Origin: an uncultured Eubacteriales bacterium
Lineage (GTDB): Bacteria; Bacillota; Clostridia; Oscillospirales; CAG-272
Direction of reading: 5' to 3'
NCBI GenBank assembly: GCA_934373635.1
Contig: CAKROZ010000005.1
Location: 1 to 64,000, forward strand
Length of the DNA: 64,000 nt
The notes under the pieces were generated by a model. The model saw nothing but the letters and a program-made list of their open reading frames with translations. It ran no database searches and was not told where the DNA came from. A program made the position numbers and the translations under genes. Positions 42,176 through 51,444 of the stretch are shown here, piece after piece (position 1 is the first letter of the stretch; each line of letters begins with the position of its first letter).

Positions 42176-43433
42176 GATGAGCGGCGAGCGTCTCCCGACG
42201 CACGGTATCGGCACCCCGAAGGAGCGCGGAGAGGGACAGAATTCCCGCGAAAAATAACAGAAAATCGCAGATGCGGACAAGGAAGACCTCGGACAAAAGC
42301 CCTCCGACGCCTGCGGACAGAAGAAAGAAGAACGGATAGAACGTTCTTCTTTTTTTCTTTCCCGTAAGGGAGGTCAGGGCGACCTCGCCGTAAAAATACC
42401 AACAAAGCGACGTGGACGCGGCGAAGGAAAAAAAGCACAGCATCAGTGCGGGGCGCCACACGCCGAGCGGAGAGGCGGAAAAGGCGGCGGAGAGATAAGA
42501 AAAGCCGTCCGAATATCCGTCGGGATTCCCCGCGCCGAGAAGAAGAGAGAATGCCGTCAGCATACAGAGAAGGACGGTATCGAAAAAGACCTCGCACATG
42601 CCGAGAACGCCCTCCGTCGCGGGGGTGACGCCGCGATTGTTCGCGTGGGCGAGCGTGGAGGTTCCGGCGCCCGCCTCATTGGAGAGAAGTCCGCGACAAA
42701 AGCCCTCGCGAAGGCTCGCGGAGAGAAGAAATCCGAAGATCCCCGATGCTGCGGAAGAAGGATTGAAAGCAGAAGAGAAGATTGCTGCAAGCGTCTCGGG
42801 AAGGCGGGAAATGTTTGAAAATATCGTAAAAATGCAAAGAATAATATACAAAAGCGTCGTGATCGGAATGAGGATCGACGTTTTCTCCATGATTCTTCCC
42901 GCGCCGCCGAGAAAGCAAAGAAAGAGAAAAACGACAAATATCGCGGCGAATATCCATGGCGGCAGGGTGTAAAATGTCTCCGCCGCGCCCGTGACGGCAC
43001 GGCACTGGAGCGCACTGCCGAGGGAAAAAGCGAGCCCGAGGCATAGCAGTGCATAGACGCCCGCAAGGCATCTGCCCGCAGGAAGGCGCTCCCGTATGAC
43101 GCCGATCATCCCGTCGGGATGCGCGCCGTGCGCGGTGAGGGTGGATTCGGCATATTTTAAGACGGTGGCAAACAGCGCGCTCGCGAGAAGCCAGAGCACG
43201 CTCCCCGCCCCGCCGAGAAGAATCCCGACGGCGACGCCCGTAATGTTCCCGACCCCGAGCGTCCCCGCGAGGGCGAGCATCAACGTGCCGAAGGAATCGG
43301 CGTCACGGGTGAATGCGCCGCGGAGCGTTTTCAGCGTGCGAAGGGGATGAAGCAGGAAAAAGGCGCGCAACTTCCAAAGAAAGTAACCGCCCGTGGCGGC
43401 GATGAGCATCGGCAAAAGAGCAAGGATCAACAT
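41988..43433 (-). CDS. AGCS-family sodium:amino acid symporter
   Basis: The 481-residue protein from ATG 43433 (GGAGG seven bases upstream) has about ten membrane helices. The family pattern GTLGVGNITGVAVGILLGGAGS is near residue 58 and NEAGAGTSTLAHA near residue 270. Relatives carry alanine or glycine with Na+. The last 60 residues are basic and low in complexity and are encoded antisense to the hom 3' end; that tail may be a late extension. Confidence 0.85.
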   Translation of the reverse strand: MLILALLPMLIAATGGYFLWKLRAFFLLHPLRTLKTLRGAFTRDADSFGTLMLALAGTLGVGNITGVAVGILLGGAGSVLWLLASALFATVLKYAESTLTAHGAHPDGMIGVIRERLPAGRCLAGVYALLCLGLAFSLGSALQCRAVTGAAETFYTLPPWIFAAIFVVFLFLCFLGGAGRIMEKTSILIPITTLLYIILCIFTIFSNISRLPETLAAIFSSAFNPSSAASGIFGFLLSASLREGFCRGLLSNEAGAGTSTLAHANNRGVTPATEGVLGMCEVFFDTVLLCMLTAFSLLLGAGNPDGYSDGFSYLSAAFSASPLGVWRPALMLCFFSFAASTSLCWYFYGEVALTSLTGKKKRRTFYPFFFLLSAGVGGLLSEVFLVRICDFLLFFAGILSLSALLRGADTVRRETLAAHLMRGRESPKGERAPRARAKARSRPSPPSETHTLRSRRKDASPEESEGQNRTALRKAPHTAAR

Positions 43434-43491
43434 AAAAAATTCCTCCGCTTTATGGTATGCGGAGGGATAGGGTACAATGATAATTAAAAAT

Positions 43492-44403
43492 TCAGTTTTT
43501 TTCCTCTTCTCTCCCGCTCTCATAAAAGACCGAGCCGCCGCGGGAAGAAACGCGGCGCAGGATGCGGTCAAAGAGACGAAGGGAGGGGGTATTCTCTTCC
43601 CTGACCTCCGCGCGTACGCAAAGCAGTCCGAGCGGTTGCAAAGCATAGCGAAGAAGTGTCTCGACGGCATCCCGTGCGAAGCCGTGCCCGCGGGCATCCG
43701 ACAAAAGACGCACGGCAAGCGACGCGCCGCCGTGGGCATCGAAACCGTAAAGAAGGATCTCCCCGACAAATCTTCCGTCGGCGTGAATGGCAAAGGGCAG
43801 CGTCCTGCGGCGCTCCCATTCTCCTCTCGCGGTGCGGAGAAAGAAGGTATCGTCCGTCTGCCCCGCGACATCCGAGCGCATATCGTACCCGTAATAGCGG
43901 AGCGTCTCCTCGTCACGGCACAGGGTGGCATACGGGGCGGCGTCCCCGTCGGACAAGGGCGCCAATGTGACGCGCGCGCCGTGCAGGGTCGGAAGCGCCT
44001 CGAGCTCTTCGATCTCGGTGACGGCGCGGACGAGAAGATAGGCGCCCTCCTCGTCGAGAGGCATGCTCTCGATATGGCGATAGCGGGCACGGAGGGCGGG
44101 CAGACGATCGCACGGTGTCTCGGTCAGCACGTAAGGAAGCTCCTCGCCGAGAAGATAGGCGTCCCAACGGTCGAGAAAAGCGTCGGGATCCCCCGTGCCG
44201 TCAAAGGGGACGGGATAGGTGAAGGCATACCGCCCGTCCTCCGAGAGACGCAGGGAGAGACAGCCCGCGTGCTCGGCGGCGGAAAGTTCCTCTTCCTCTG
44301 CGGCAAGCATCAGCTCGCGCGCCTCCTCGGCAAGGTTCGGATACCGCGCATTCCATGCGGCGAGGCGGGAGGCGTCCACGGGGCTATAAAACAATGTCGT
44401 CAT
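43492..44403 (-). CDS. GNAT-family acetyltransferase
   Basis: The 303-residue protein has a C-terminal GNAT domain (about 145-295): LAVRLLSDARGHGFARDAVE holds the acetyl-CoA loop (RGHGFA), and LRAEVREENTPSLRLFDRI follows the usual pattern. The N-terminal 130 residues are an unassigned domain. Its start overlaps the histidine kinase stop by 20 bases, so it is probably expressed with the two-component system. Confidence 0.8.
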   Translation of the reverse strand: MTTLFYSPVDASRLAAWNARYPNLAEEARELMLAAEEEELSAAEHAGCLSLRLSEDGRYAFTYPVPFDGTGDPDAFLDRWDAYLLGEELPYVLTETPCDRLPALRARYRHIESMPLDEEGAYLLVRAVTEIEELEALPTLHGARVTLAPLSDGDAAPYATLCRDEETLRYYGYDMRSDVAGQTDDTFFLRTARGEWERRRTLPFAIHADGRFVGEILLYGFDAHGGASLAVRLLSDARGHGFARDAVETLLRYALQPLGLLCVRAEVREENTPSLRLFDRILRRVSSRGGSVFYESGREEEKN

Positions 44404-45820
44404 CTCCTTTTTTCTCCGTATAGGGGAAGGACAGGTGCGTGATATAGAGGCCGTCCGAGGTCTCGTAAGAAAAGCCGATCTTCATCGCGTCCGCGATCCG
44501 CTCACAGGTGCGGATTCCGATCCCGCTGCTCTCGGCGCGGTCGTTTTCCTTGATTTTGTTGGTAATTTGTAAATAAAGGTTTTCACCGTCGAGGGTTCCG
44601 AGAAAGGTGATCGGATATTCCTTGTCGGCATACTTTGAGAGATTAGAGAAGATATTGTCGAAAATTCGCATCAGGTACGGAGCATCGACAAAGACGAGTG
44701 CGTCTCCGAAGATCTCGCCCGTGACGCGCGCCTCCACGGCGTAGCCCTGCTCCCGCATCAGAAGGATATGCTCGGCGAGCATCTGATCGAAGAGGGTGTC
44801 GGCGTCATAGGAGACAAGGTGTAATTCAAGCTCACTGTTCCCGAAGGCGAGAAAGTAACGGAACATGTCGTCCGAGAGATTTTTCAGGCGGACGGCGGTC
44901 GCCTCGGAGGCGGCGATATATTTCTCCATCTCGCTGTCGCTCTCGGCATGAAGCTTCATGATGTCGAGGTAGCCGAGGAGCACCGTCAGGGGCGTGCGGA
45001 TGTCGTGGGACATGGAGGTGATCAGCTCGCGGTTCATCTCGAGTACCTTGCGCTCTCCGTCGAGCGTTTCGATCAGGGAGGAGCGCATCTGCTCGATGTT
45101 CTCCGACAGCTTGGAGATCTCATCCTGCACGTCGTCCGAGCGGACCGTATGCTTCATATCCCCGTCCGACACGATGGAAACGTCGTCGGCAAGGCGGGAG
45201 ATACGGTTCGAGATCCCGCTGTAATAGATCATGAGGATCAGGGTGATGGCGAGGGCGGCGACGGCAAGACTGATGATGTTGGCAAGGTCGTAATAGAGGT
45301 ATTCGGTGAATTCGGCGAGGGTGACGTAAAGGCTCGTGCCGTCGGTCAGGGTGACGATGCCGAAGCCCCTCTCCTCCGCATACCGGACGAGCTCGTCCCT
45401 CGTGGGATAATCGACGGTGATACCGCCGCTCCCGTCTCCCATGAGTCCGTGTCCGCCCGTCGTCCCGCCGCGGGAGGCGTAGAGAAGCTCTTCCCCGTTA
45501 TAAAGCGCGAGGTAGACGTAGCGGTTCTTCTTCGCCCATTCGGAGATCTTGTTCGCATCGGTGAATGTGACGGCGTTTTCGGTAACGTAATTTTGCAGAT
45601 CGGAGAGATAGGCGTCCTCCCGCTCCTGCTTTTTCTCGGGGCTGACGTAGAAGGTGTTGACAAAGGTGACGATCGAGACGCGGACGATCAGATAGGACGC
45701 GCCGCCGACCAAGGCGGCGAGAAGAATGAAGAGAAGGAGCTTCGTTTTCAGGGAATAGACCTTCTCATAGAGGAAGGAGAAGGGCTTTTGCACCTCTCTG
45801 CCCTTTTGTTTTTCAGTCAA
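44384..45820 (-). CDS. Sensor histidine kinase
   Basis: I take TTG 45820, which overlaps the regulator stop and has AAGGGG upstream, giving 478 residues; GTG 45793 is an alternative. Order: cytoplasmic start, membrane helix (LLLFILLAALVGGASYLIV), extracellular sensor of about 130 residues, second helix (IISLAVAALAITLILMIYY), HAMP domain, H box SMSHDIRTPLTVLLGYLD, N box FDNIFSNLSKYAD and G box SSGIGIRTCERI. It phosphorylates the adjacent regulator. The signal is unknown. Confidence 0.9.
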   Translation of the reverse strand: MTEKQKGREVQKPFSFLYEKVYSLKTKLLLFILLAALVGGASYLIVRVSIVTFVNTFYVSPEKKQEREDAYLSDLQNYVTENAVTFTDANKISEWAKKNRYVYLALYNGEELLYASRGGTTGGHGLMGDGSGGITVDYPTRDELVRYAEERGFGIVTLTDGTSLYVTLAEFTEYLYYDLANIISLAVAALAITLILMIYYSGISNRISRLADDVSIVSDGDMKHTVRSDDVQDEISKLSENIEQMRSSLIETLDGERKVLEMNRELITSMSHDIRTPLTVLLGYLDIMKLHAESDSEMEKYIAASEATAVRLKNLSDDMFRYFLAFGNSELELHLVSYDADTLFDQMLAEHILLMREQGYAVEARVTGEIFGDALVFVDAPYLMRIFDNIFSNLSKYADKEYPITFLGTLDGENLYLQITNKIKENDRAESSGIGIRTCERIADAMKIGFSYETSDGLYITHLSFPYTEKKGDDDIVL

Positions 45821-46508
45821 TCTGATACCCCTTTCCCCACACGGTGCGAATGAGCTTCGGCGAGGAGGGATTTTCCTCAAGCTTACGGCGAAGGTTCAGA
45901 ATATGGACGGTGACGGTATTGTTCGAGGACGGGAGGGGCATTGCCTCCCAGACCGCCTCGTACATTTCCGACGCGTCGACGGCGCGACCGCGGTTCTTCG
46001 CGAGGTAGATCAGGACATCCATTTCCTTGTCGCGAATATCGACGACCTCTCCCCTGCGCGTGACCTCCCGCCTGACGGGATCAAGCTCGATGCCGCCCGC
46101 GAGGTGAAGAACATTCGGATCCGCGTTATCGCTTTTTGTTCCGTAGCTGTTGTATCTGCGGGTCAGGGCTTCCGCCTTGCGCAGAAGCTCGGCGGAGGAA
46201 AACGGTTTGACGAGATAATCGTCCCCGCCCTTCGTATAGGCGTTCTCCTTATCGCGTTCGAGCGATTTTGCGGTGAGGAAAAGCACGGGGAGGGTGGAAA
46301 ACTTCCGTATCTCCTCCACGGCACGCAGTCCCGACATTTTCGGCATCATGATGTCCATGATCACGAGGTCAATGCCGCGGTCGGCGCGCACCGTCTCCAC
46401 GGCGGCGGCGCCGTCGGGCGCCTCGAGCACTTCGTAACCGTTATTTTCAAGCAGCAGACGAACGACCGTGCGGATGTCCCGCTCGTCGTCGGCGATGAGG
46501 ATCTTCAT
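45813..46508 (-). CDS. OmpR-type response regulator
   Basis: The 231-residue protein from ATG 46508 has a receiver domain (ILIADDERDIRTVVRLLLEN; phosphoacceptor Asp in DLVIMDIMMP; VLFLTAKS; KPFSSAELL) and a winged-helix DNA-binding domain (VDIRDKEMDVLIYLAKNRGR; LRRKLEENPSSPKLIRTVWG). It leads the operon with the kinase and the acetyltransferase. Confidence 0.94.
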   Translation of the reverse strand: MKILIADDERDIRTVVRLLLENNGYEVLEAPDGAAAVETVRADRGIDLVIMDIMMPKMSGLRAVEEIRKFSTLPVLFLTAKSLERDKENAYTKGGDDYLVKPFSSAELLRKAEALTRRYNSYGTKSDNADPNVLHLAGGIELDPVRREVTRRGEVVDIRDKEMDVLIYLAKNRGRAVDASEMYEAVWEAMPLPSSNNTVTVHILNLRRKLEENPSSPKLIRTVWGKGYQID

Positions 46509-46592
46509 GCGATCTCTTCCTTTCTCGGGTCTTTTTGTGTTTATGATAGCCCTCCGCACGCGGCGGAGGCAAGAGAGAATTTGAAAATTTTT

Positions 46593-46800
46593 TGCGAAAA
46601 TTTATAAGACGGGGGTGTACCCTTCTGCGTCGTCGTGCCGGGGTGGGAGAGTCCGAAGACTTTCTGCGAAAATTCAGAAGACGGGGTTGCACCCTTCCCC
46701 TGCGTCGTCGCGTCAGGATGGAAGAGTCCGAAAACTTTTTTGCGAAAGATCTAAAAGGCGGGATCGCACCGCTCTTATGCGCCGCAGTGCAGAGCAAAAC
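46593..46800. repeat. Tandem repeat of 72-76 bp, about 2.7 copies
   Basis: Units begin with TGCGAAA at 46593, 46665 and 46741 and share AAGACGGGGG, CACCCTTC, TGCGTCGTCG and GAGTCCGAA. The repeat fills the 343-base gap between the response regulator and the TrmH-type methylase. No gene is evident there; an antisense open frame only translates the repeat. Confidence 0.75.
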
Positions 46801-46851
46801 GCGTTTTTTCCGCGTCCGCTTGCCTTTTCGGATGTTTTTTAGGGAAACCGG

Positions 46852-47688
46852 TTATTTTTTTCTCAATTGCCAAAAGGCAACGGCGCTCGCTGCCGCGACG
46901 TTCAGAGAGTCGACGCCGTGGAGCATCGGGATCTTCACGGTGTAATCACATTTCGCGATGGTATCGTGCGAGAGCCCGTCCCCTTCCGCACCGAGAAGGA
47001 TGGCGAGACGCGTTTCGGAATTCAATGCGGGATCGTCGAGGGAGACCGAGTTGTCGGAGAGCGCCATCGCCGCGGTCGTAAAGCCGAGGGCGTGCAGTCG
47101 CTCGACCCCCTCACTCGCCCATTCCTCGGGCGTCAGGGAGATATATGTCCACGGCACCTGAAGTACGGTGCCCATGCTCACGCGCACCGCGCGACGGCAG
47201 AGGGGATCGCAACAGGTGGGAGTCAGAAGAACGGCATCCATCCCGAGTCCCGCCGCCGAGCGGAAGATGGCGCCGATGTTCGTCGAGTCGACGATGCCCT
47301 CAAGCACCGCAATGCGGGTGGCGTCGCGGCAAAGAGTCGCGACATCCAGCGGAGCGGGACGCCGCATCTCGGCGAGGACGCCGCGCGTCAGATGGAAGCC
47401 CGTCATTTTCTCAAGCAGTGTATGCTCCGCCGTATAGACGGGGAGGTCGGGATTGACACGCTCCGCGAGAGCAATCACGCGCTCGGCACTCTCGTTGATG
47501 AGGCGGCGCTCGGTCAGGAGAGAGACGGGATAGCATCCCGCCTTCACGGCGACCTCGATGACCGTCGGGCTCTCAGCGATGAAGATCCCACGTTCGGGCT
47601 CGAGCCGCCGCCTCTGCTGCGCGCCCGTCAGGCGAACGTAGGCATCAAGCGCGGGGTCGTGAAAATCCGTGATTTCGATCGTGTTCAA
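46852..47688 (-). CDS. TrmH/SpoU-family RNA 2'-O-methyltransferase
   Basis: The 278-residue protein has the knotted SPOUT motifs: EGIVDSTNIGAIFRSAAGLG, AILLGAEGDGLSHD and VKIPMLHGVDSLNVAAASAV. The N-terminal domain (about 110 residues) may bind the RNA substrate. Substrate (tRNA or rRNA) cannot be told from sequence alone. Confidence 0.9.
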   Translation of the reverse strand: MNTIEITDFHDPALDAYVRLTGAQQRRRLEPERGIFIAESPTVIEVAVKAGCYPVSLLTERRLINESAERVIALAERVNPDLPVYTAEHTLLEKMTGFHLTRGVLAEMRRPAPLDVATLCRDATRIAVLEGIVDSTNIGAIFRSAAGLGMDAVLLTPTCCDPLCRRAVRVSMGTVLQVPWTYISLTPEEWASEGVERLHALGFTTAAMALSDNSVSLDDPALNSETRLAILLGAEGDGLSHDTIAKCDYTVKIPMLHGVDSLNVAAASAVAFWQLRKK

Positions 47689-47741
47689 TGAAAGCTCCTC
47701 GATGAGAATTTACTTAACAGTGGTTTTTGATTTTTAAGAAT

Positions 47742-48683
47742 TTACTTATAGTTGTTTTTGTTTTTTAAGATCGCGTAAAGTGTGCGGTAGGAGGCGAGTC
47801 GGGAGGGCGCGATCTTCCCTTCCTCCGTCGCACGGGCGACGGCGCACTCCGCGGCGCTTTCCCCGACGTGCGCACAGTCGGCATAGCGGCACTTGCCGCG
47901 ATAGGCGCGGAATTCGCGGAAGGTGTCGGGCAGATCCTCGAGCGTGAAGAAGTCAAAGTGCTCGAAGTCGAGGAGCGAAAAGCCCGGGGTATCGGCAAGG
48001 AAGCCGACATGCGCCCCCTCCCCGACGGGAAAGAGTTCTACGTGACGGGTGGTATGCTTTCCCCTCTCGATCTTCTCGGAGATCGCCGAGGTCGCGAGGG
48101 TGAGGGTGGGAAAGAGCGCGTTCATGAGCGTGGACTTTCCGACTCCGGACGCGCCCGCAAAGGCGGCGGTAACGCCGTCTCTGACATGCGCGTCGATGTA
48201 GGCTTTCAAATCGGAAATTCCGTCATTTTGTAAAGAAGAGGTGACAAAAACGTCGAGTCCGACCTTGCGGTACAGCTCGGCATAGCGTTCTGCCTCTGCT
48301 TCTCCGAGGTCGTTTTTCGTAATGACGACGACGGGAGTGATGGCATTGTGCTCCGCGATCGCGATCAGCTTATCGAGCGTCGCGGTGACGGGTGTCGGCT
48401 TCTTTGCCGCAAGGACAATGAAGAGGATATCAAGGTTTGCCATCGGGGGGCGGATGAGGGCATTTTTGCGCGGGAGAACCTCGGAGATCACGATGCCGTC
48501 GGGGGTGGTATCGTCGATGCGAAGTCTCACATTGTCCCCGACGAGGACGCGCGCGTCATCTCTGCGGAGGTTGCCCTTCGCGCGGGAGAGAACATGCTCT
48601 TCTCCCCGCTCGGCATCATAGGTACGGGTGTCGTAGAGTCCGCCGAGTCCCTTGACGACCTTCCCCTCGGGCTCGCGTATCAC
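47742..48683 (-). CDS. rsgA: Ribosome small subunit GTPase RsgA
   Basis: The 313-residue protein has an OB domain, then a circularly permuted GTPase with TKND before the P-loop GASGVGKSTLMNAL, DTPGF, and a C-terminal zinc site CRYADCAHVGESAAEC. It helps mature the 30S subunit. It starts with GTG 48683, sharing bases with the rlmN stop. The 3' end and following bases form a tandem duplication of about 32 bp (47704-47770). Confidence 0.95.
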   Translation of the reverse strand: MIREPEGKVVKGLGGLYDTRTYDAERGEEHVLSRAKGNLRRDDARVLVGDNVRLRIDDTTPDGIVISEVLPRKNALIRPPMANLDILFIVLAAKKPTPVTATLDKLIAIAEHNAITPVVVITKNDLGEAEAERYAELYRKVGLDVFVTSSLQNDGISDLKAYIDAHVRDGVTAAFAGASGVGKSTLMNALFPTLTLATSAISEKIERGKHTTRHVELFPVGEGAHVGFLADTPGFSLLDFEHFDFFTLEDLPDTFREFRAYRGKCRYADCAHVGESAAECAVARATEEGKIAPSRLASYRTLYAILKNKNNYK

Positions 48684-49984
48684 AGGGCACCTCCTGCGGG
48701 CGTCGGAGTCTTCTCTTCCGTACCCGTCGCGGTATGTTCTGTCACGGCGATGTTTTTCACCTCGGAGCTCTTTGCTCTGCTCTCAACGACGGTGTCTTTT
48801 GCTTTGCTTTCTACGGTAGTAACGCTTGTTGTTTTATTCTTTGCGGTAGCAACATCTATTGCTTTGTTCTCAGCGACCTCGGAGCGCCCTGCTCCGCACT
48901 CCGAAGAGAGAGGATTTCCCGCCTCGGTGCGGTGGGGAACGTTCGCCGTCTTCGCACGGGCACGGCGGAGCTGTCCGCAGGCGGCGTTGACATCGCTTCC
49001 GAGCCGACGCCTGACCGTAGCGGTCAAGCCCGCATCCTCAAGAAGTGCGGCGAAGCGGTTCGCCGACTCGACACTGCCCGCTCGCATTCCCGTCTCGGCG
49101 ACCTCGTTGACGCGGATCAGGTTGACGTGCACGGGGGCGTCGGTGCCGCGGAAGGCATCGCGCAGAAGGCGAGCGAGTGCGCGGGCATCCGTCTCGCTGT
49201 CGTTCTTGCCCGAGATCAGAGTATATTCGAAGGAAATTCTTCGTCCTGTCTTTCCGTAATAGTAGCGGCAGGCGTCGAGGAGCTCGGCGATCTTCCACTT
49301 CCGATTGACGGGCATGATGGCGTCGCGCGCCTCATCGGTCGCGGCGTGAAGAGAGATCGACAGGGTGATCGGCAGTTTCTCCTCCGCGAGGGCGCGGATC
49401 TTCGGCACGACGCCGCAGGTGGAAAGAGAGATATGCCGATAACCGATATTGAGTCCGTCCTCGCGGTTCACGAGACGAAGAAATTTCAGTACGTTATCAT
49501 AATTATCGAGTGGCTCTCCGATGCCCATCATGACGATGTTCGAGACGCGCTCTCCCATATCCCGCTCGGCGGCGATGACCTGCCCGAGAAGCTCGGAGGG
49601 GAGGAGGTCGCGGACTCTTCCGGCAAGGGTGGAGGCGCAGAAGCGACAGCCCATGCGGCAACCGACCTGACTCGAAATGCAGAGGGTATTCCCGTGGTGA
49701 TAGCGCATGAATACGCTCTCGATGCACTCTCCGTCATAAAGGCGGAAAAGGTATTTGACGGTGCCGTCGAGCGCGGAAACGAGCTTTTCCTCCACGCGGG
49801 GGAGGGTGTCGACGGTCGTCTCCTTCAATTTCTCCCGAAGGGACTTCGGGAGGTTTGTCATTTCGTCGAGGGGGACGCCACTTTTCAGAAAGGAGGCGAT
49901 CTGCGCGGCGCGGAATTTTTTCTCGCCGAGCGAGAGGACGAAGGCGGTCAGCTCTTCGGTGTTCATGGCATATAAATCGATCAC
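48680..49984 (-). CDS. rlmN: 23S rRNA (adenine2503-C2)-methyltransferase RlmN
   Basis: The 434-residue protein is a radical SAM enzyme with the CxxxCxxC cluster site in GCRMGCRFCAST and methyl-accepting cysteine region near CGQLRRA. It starts at GTG 49984 with GGAG. The core matches about 350 residues; the last 80 are a low-complexity Ala/Thr/Ser/Lys/Glu tail (ENKAIDVATAKNKTTSVTTV and similar), which is not part of the family. Confidence 0.93.
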   Translation of the reverse strand: MIDLYAMNTEELTAFVLSLGEKKFRAAQIASFLKSGVPLDEMTNLPKSLREKLKETTVDTLPRVEEKLVSALDGTVKYLFRLYDGECIESVFMRYHHGNTLCISSQVGCRMGCRFCASTLAGRVRDLLPSELLGQVIAAERDMGERVSNIVMMGIGEPLDNYDNVLKFLRLVNREDGLNIGYRHISLSTCGVVPKIRALAEEKLPITLSISLHAATDEARDAIMPVNRKWKIAELLDACRYYYGKTGRRISFEYTLISGKNDSETDARALARLLRDAFRGTDAPVHVNLIRVNEVAETGMRAGSVESANRFAALLEDAGLTATVRRRLGSDVNAACGQLRRARAKTANVPHRTEAGNPLSSECGAGRSEVAENKAIDVATAKNKTTSVTTVESKAKDTVVESRAKSSEVKNIAVTEHTATGTEEKTPTPAGGAL

Positions 49985-50121
49985 GGGGTTCTCCTTTCCT
50001 TTTTTATACAGTAAATGATCTTCATGAATGGCGATTGTTAAGCCTCTCGGATATGAGGTGCAGGAATTCTTTGCGTTTGTGATTTTCGCTTTTGATTTTC
50101 ATAGGTTGCGGAGCGCAAATC

Positions 50122-51444
50122 TCACGAGTCGCGAGAGGCGCGGGTCTTTTGAAATTTCGCGATGAAAAAGCCGTCGGTTCCGCTCCTTGGCGGGAAGGCG
50201 GTATAGCGTCCCTCGCACTTCTCGCCGAAGGCGTCGAAGGGGACGGGAGAAAACTCGGGGTGTGAGAAAAGAAAGGCATCCGCGACCTCCTCGTTCTCTT
50301 CCCTACGGAGGGTGCAGGTGGAATAGACGAGAATCCCTCCATCCTTCAGATAGGCGGAGGAGGCGGAGAGAATCTCCTTTTGCAGGGCGGGAAGGGCGTC
50401 TATGCCCTCTTCGCTTTTATAGCGCAGATCTGCCTTTTTGGCAAGGACGCCGAGACCCGAACAGGGGAGGTCACAAAGGACGCGATCCGCCGTTCCGAGA
50501 AGGGCGGGGTCGGGGGTTCTGCCGTCGCGCGCTTCGGCACGGACGATCGAGAGTCCGAGGCGGCGCGCGCCTTCCCGAATCAGGGAAAGCTTATTTTCGT
50601 GAAGGTCGAAAGCATAGACCTCTCCGCGGTTCCCCATCCGCTCGGCGGCGGTGAAGCTCTTTCCTCCCGGGGCGGCGGCAACGTCAATGACGCGCTCTCC
50701 CGCCTGCGGGTCGAGGACGCGGACGGCAAGGGCACTCGACGCGTCCTGCACGTGAAATTCTCCCTCGGCAAAGCCGGGAAGAGCGCGCGGCGAAAAGCTG
50801 TCGGAAAGGCGGACGGTGTACTCAAGCAGGGGTGTCCCGTGAATGCCGCGCGCCCCGAGTGCTTCGAGATAAGCATCGCGGGAGATCTTGCACGGGTTGA
50901 CCGTCACGTCGTAGCCGCGGCGTTCCCCGAAAAATGAAAGAAGGGCTTCGGTGTTCTCGGAGCCATAGATATGCAAATAATTCTTTACGATCCAAAGAGA
51001 AACGGAATAGCGGATCGAAAGATAGCGTGCTAAATTTTTGCTTTTCTCGGGGAGAGGAAGTGCGTCGGCATCTCTTCTTCGCGCCGCTTCCCGTAGGATG
51101 GCGTTGACGAAGGAGGCTTCCCCTTTTCCCTTCGCGAGGCTGACCGTCCCGTCGACGACCGCATAATCGGGAGTGCCGTCAAGATACAGAAGCTCGGCGA
51201 GCCCCACGCGCAAAAGGCGGAGGGTATGCGGGCGAAGGGACGCGGCGCTTCGCTTCGCGAGGGCGGTGACGATATAATCGAGCGTCAGAAGATGCTCGGT
51301 CACCGTATAAAAAAGCGCGGTCACGCGGGCACTCTCCTCGGGTGACAGGGAATCCGTGCGATGCGAAGAGAGCGCGAGGTTCGCGTATTTTCCCTGCTCC
51401 TCCCATTCGGTGAGCAGGGTGAGAGTCAGCTCGCGGCAGGTCAT
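50122..51444 (-). CDS. rsmB: 16S rRNA (cytosine967-C5)-methyltransferase RsmB
   Basis: The 440-residue protein has an N-terminal NusB-like helical domain and a Rossmann methyltransferase with VIDVAAAPGGKSFTAAERMG, RVLCDLPCSGLGVLAKKADL and catalytic cysteines in CDLPCSG and STCTLRREENE. Its start overlaps the zinc peptidase stop (ATGA). Confidence 0.94.
   Translation of the reverse strand: MTCRELTLTLLTEWEEQGKYANLALSSHRTDSLSPEESARVTALFYTVTEHLLTLDYIVTALAKRSAASLRPHTLRLLRVGLAELLYLDGTPDYAVVDGTVSLAKGKGEASFVNAILREAARRRDADALPLPEKSKNLARYLSIRYSVSLWIVKNYLHIYGSENTEALLSFFGERRGYDVTVNPCKISRDAYLEALGARGIHGTPLLEYTVRLSDSFSPRALPGFAEGEFHVQDASSALAVRVLDPQAGERVIDVAAAPGGKSFTAAERMGNRGEVYAFDLHENKLSLIREGARRLGLSIVRAEARDGRTPDPALLGTADRVLCDLPCSGLGVLAKKADLRYKSEEGIDALPALQKEILSASSAYLKDGGILVYSTCTLRREENEEVADAFLFSHPEFSPVPFDAFGEKCEGRYTAFPPRSGTDGFFIAKFQKTRASRDS

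Noticed and set aside
46447..46797. Minus-strand ORF of 116 codons with Arg-rich repeats
   Set aside because: It reads through the 72-76 bp tandem repeat and overlaps the response regulator start; periodicity explains the open frame.
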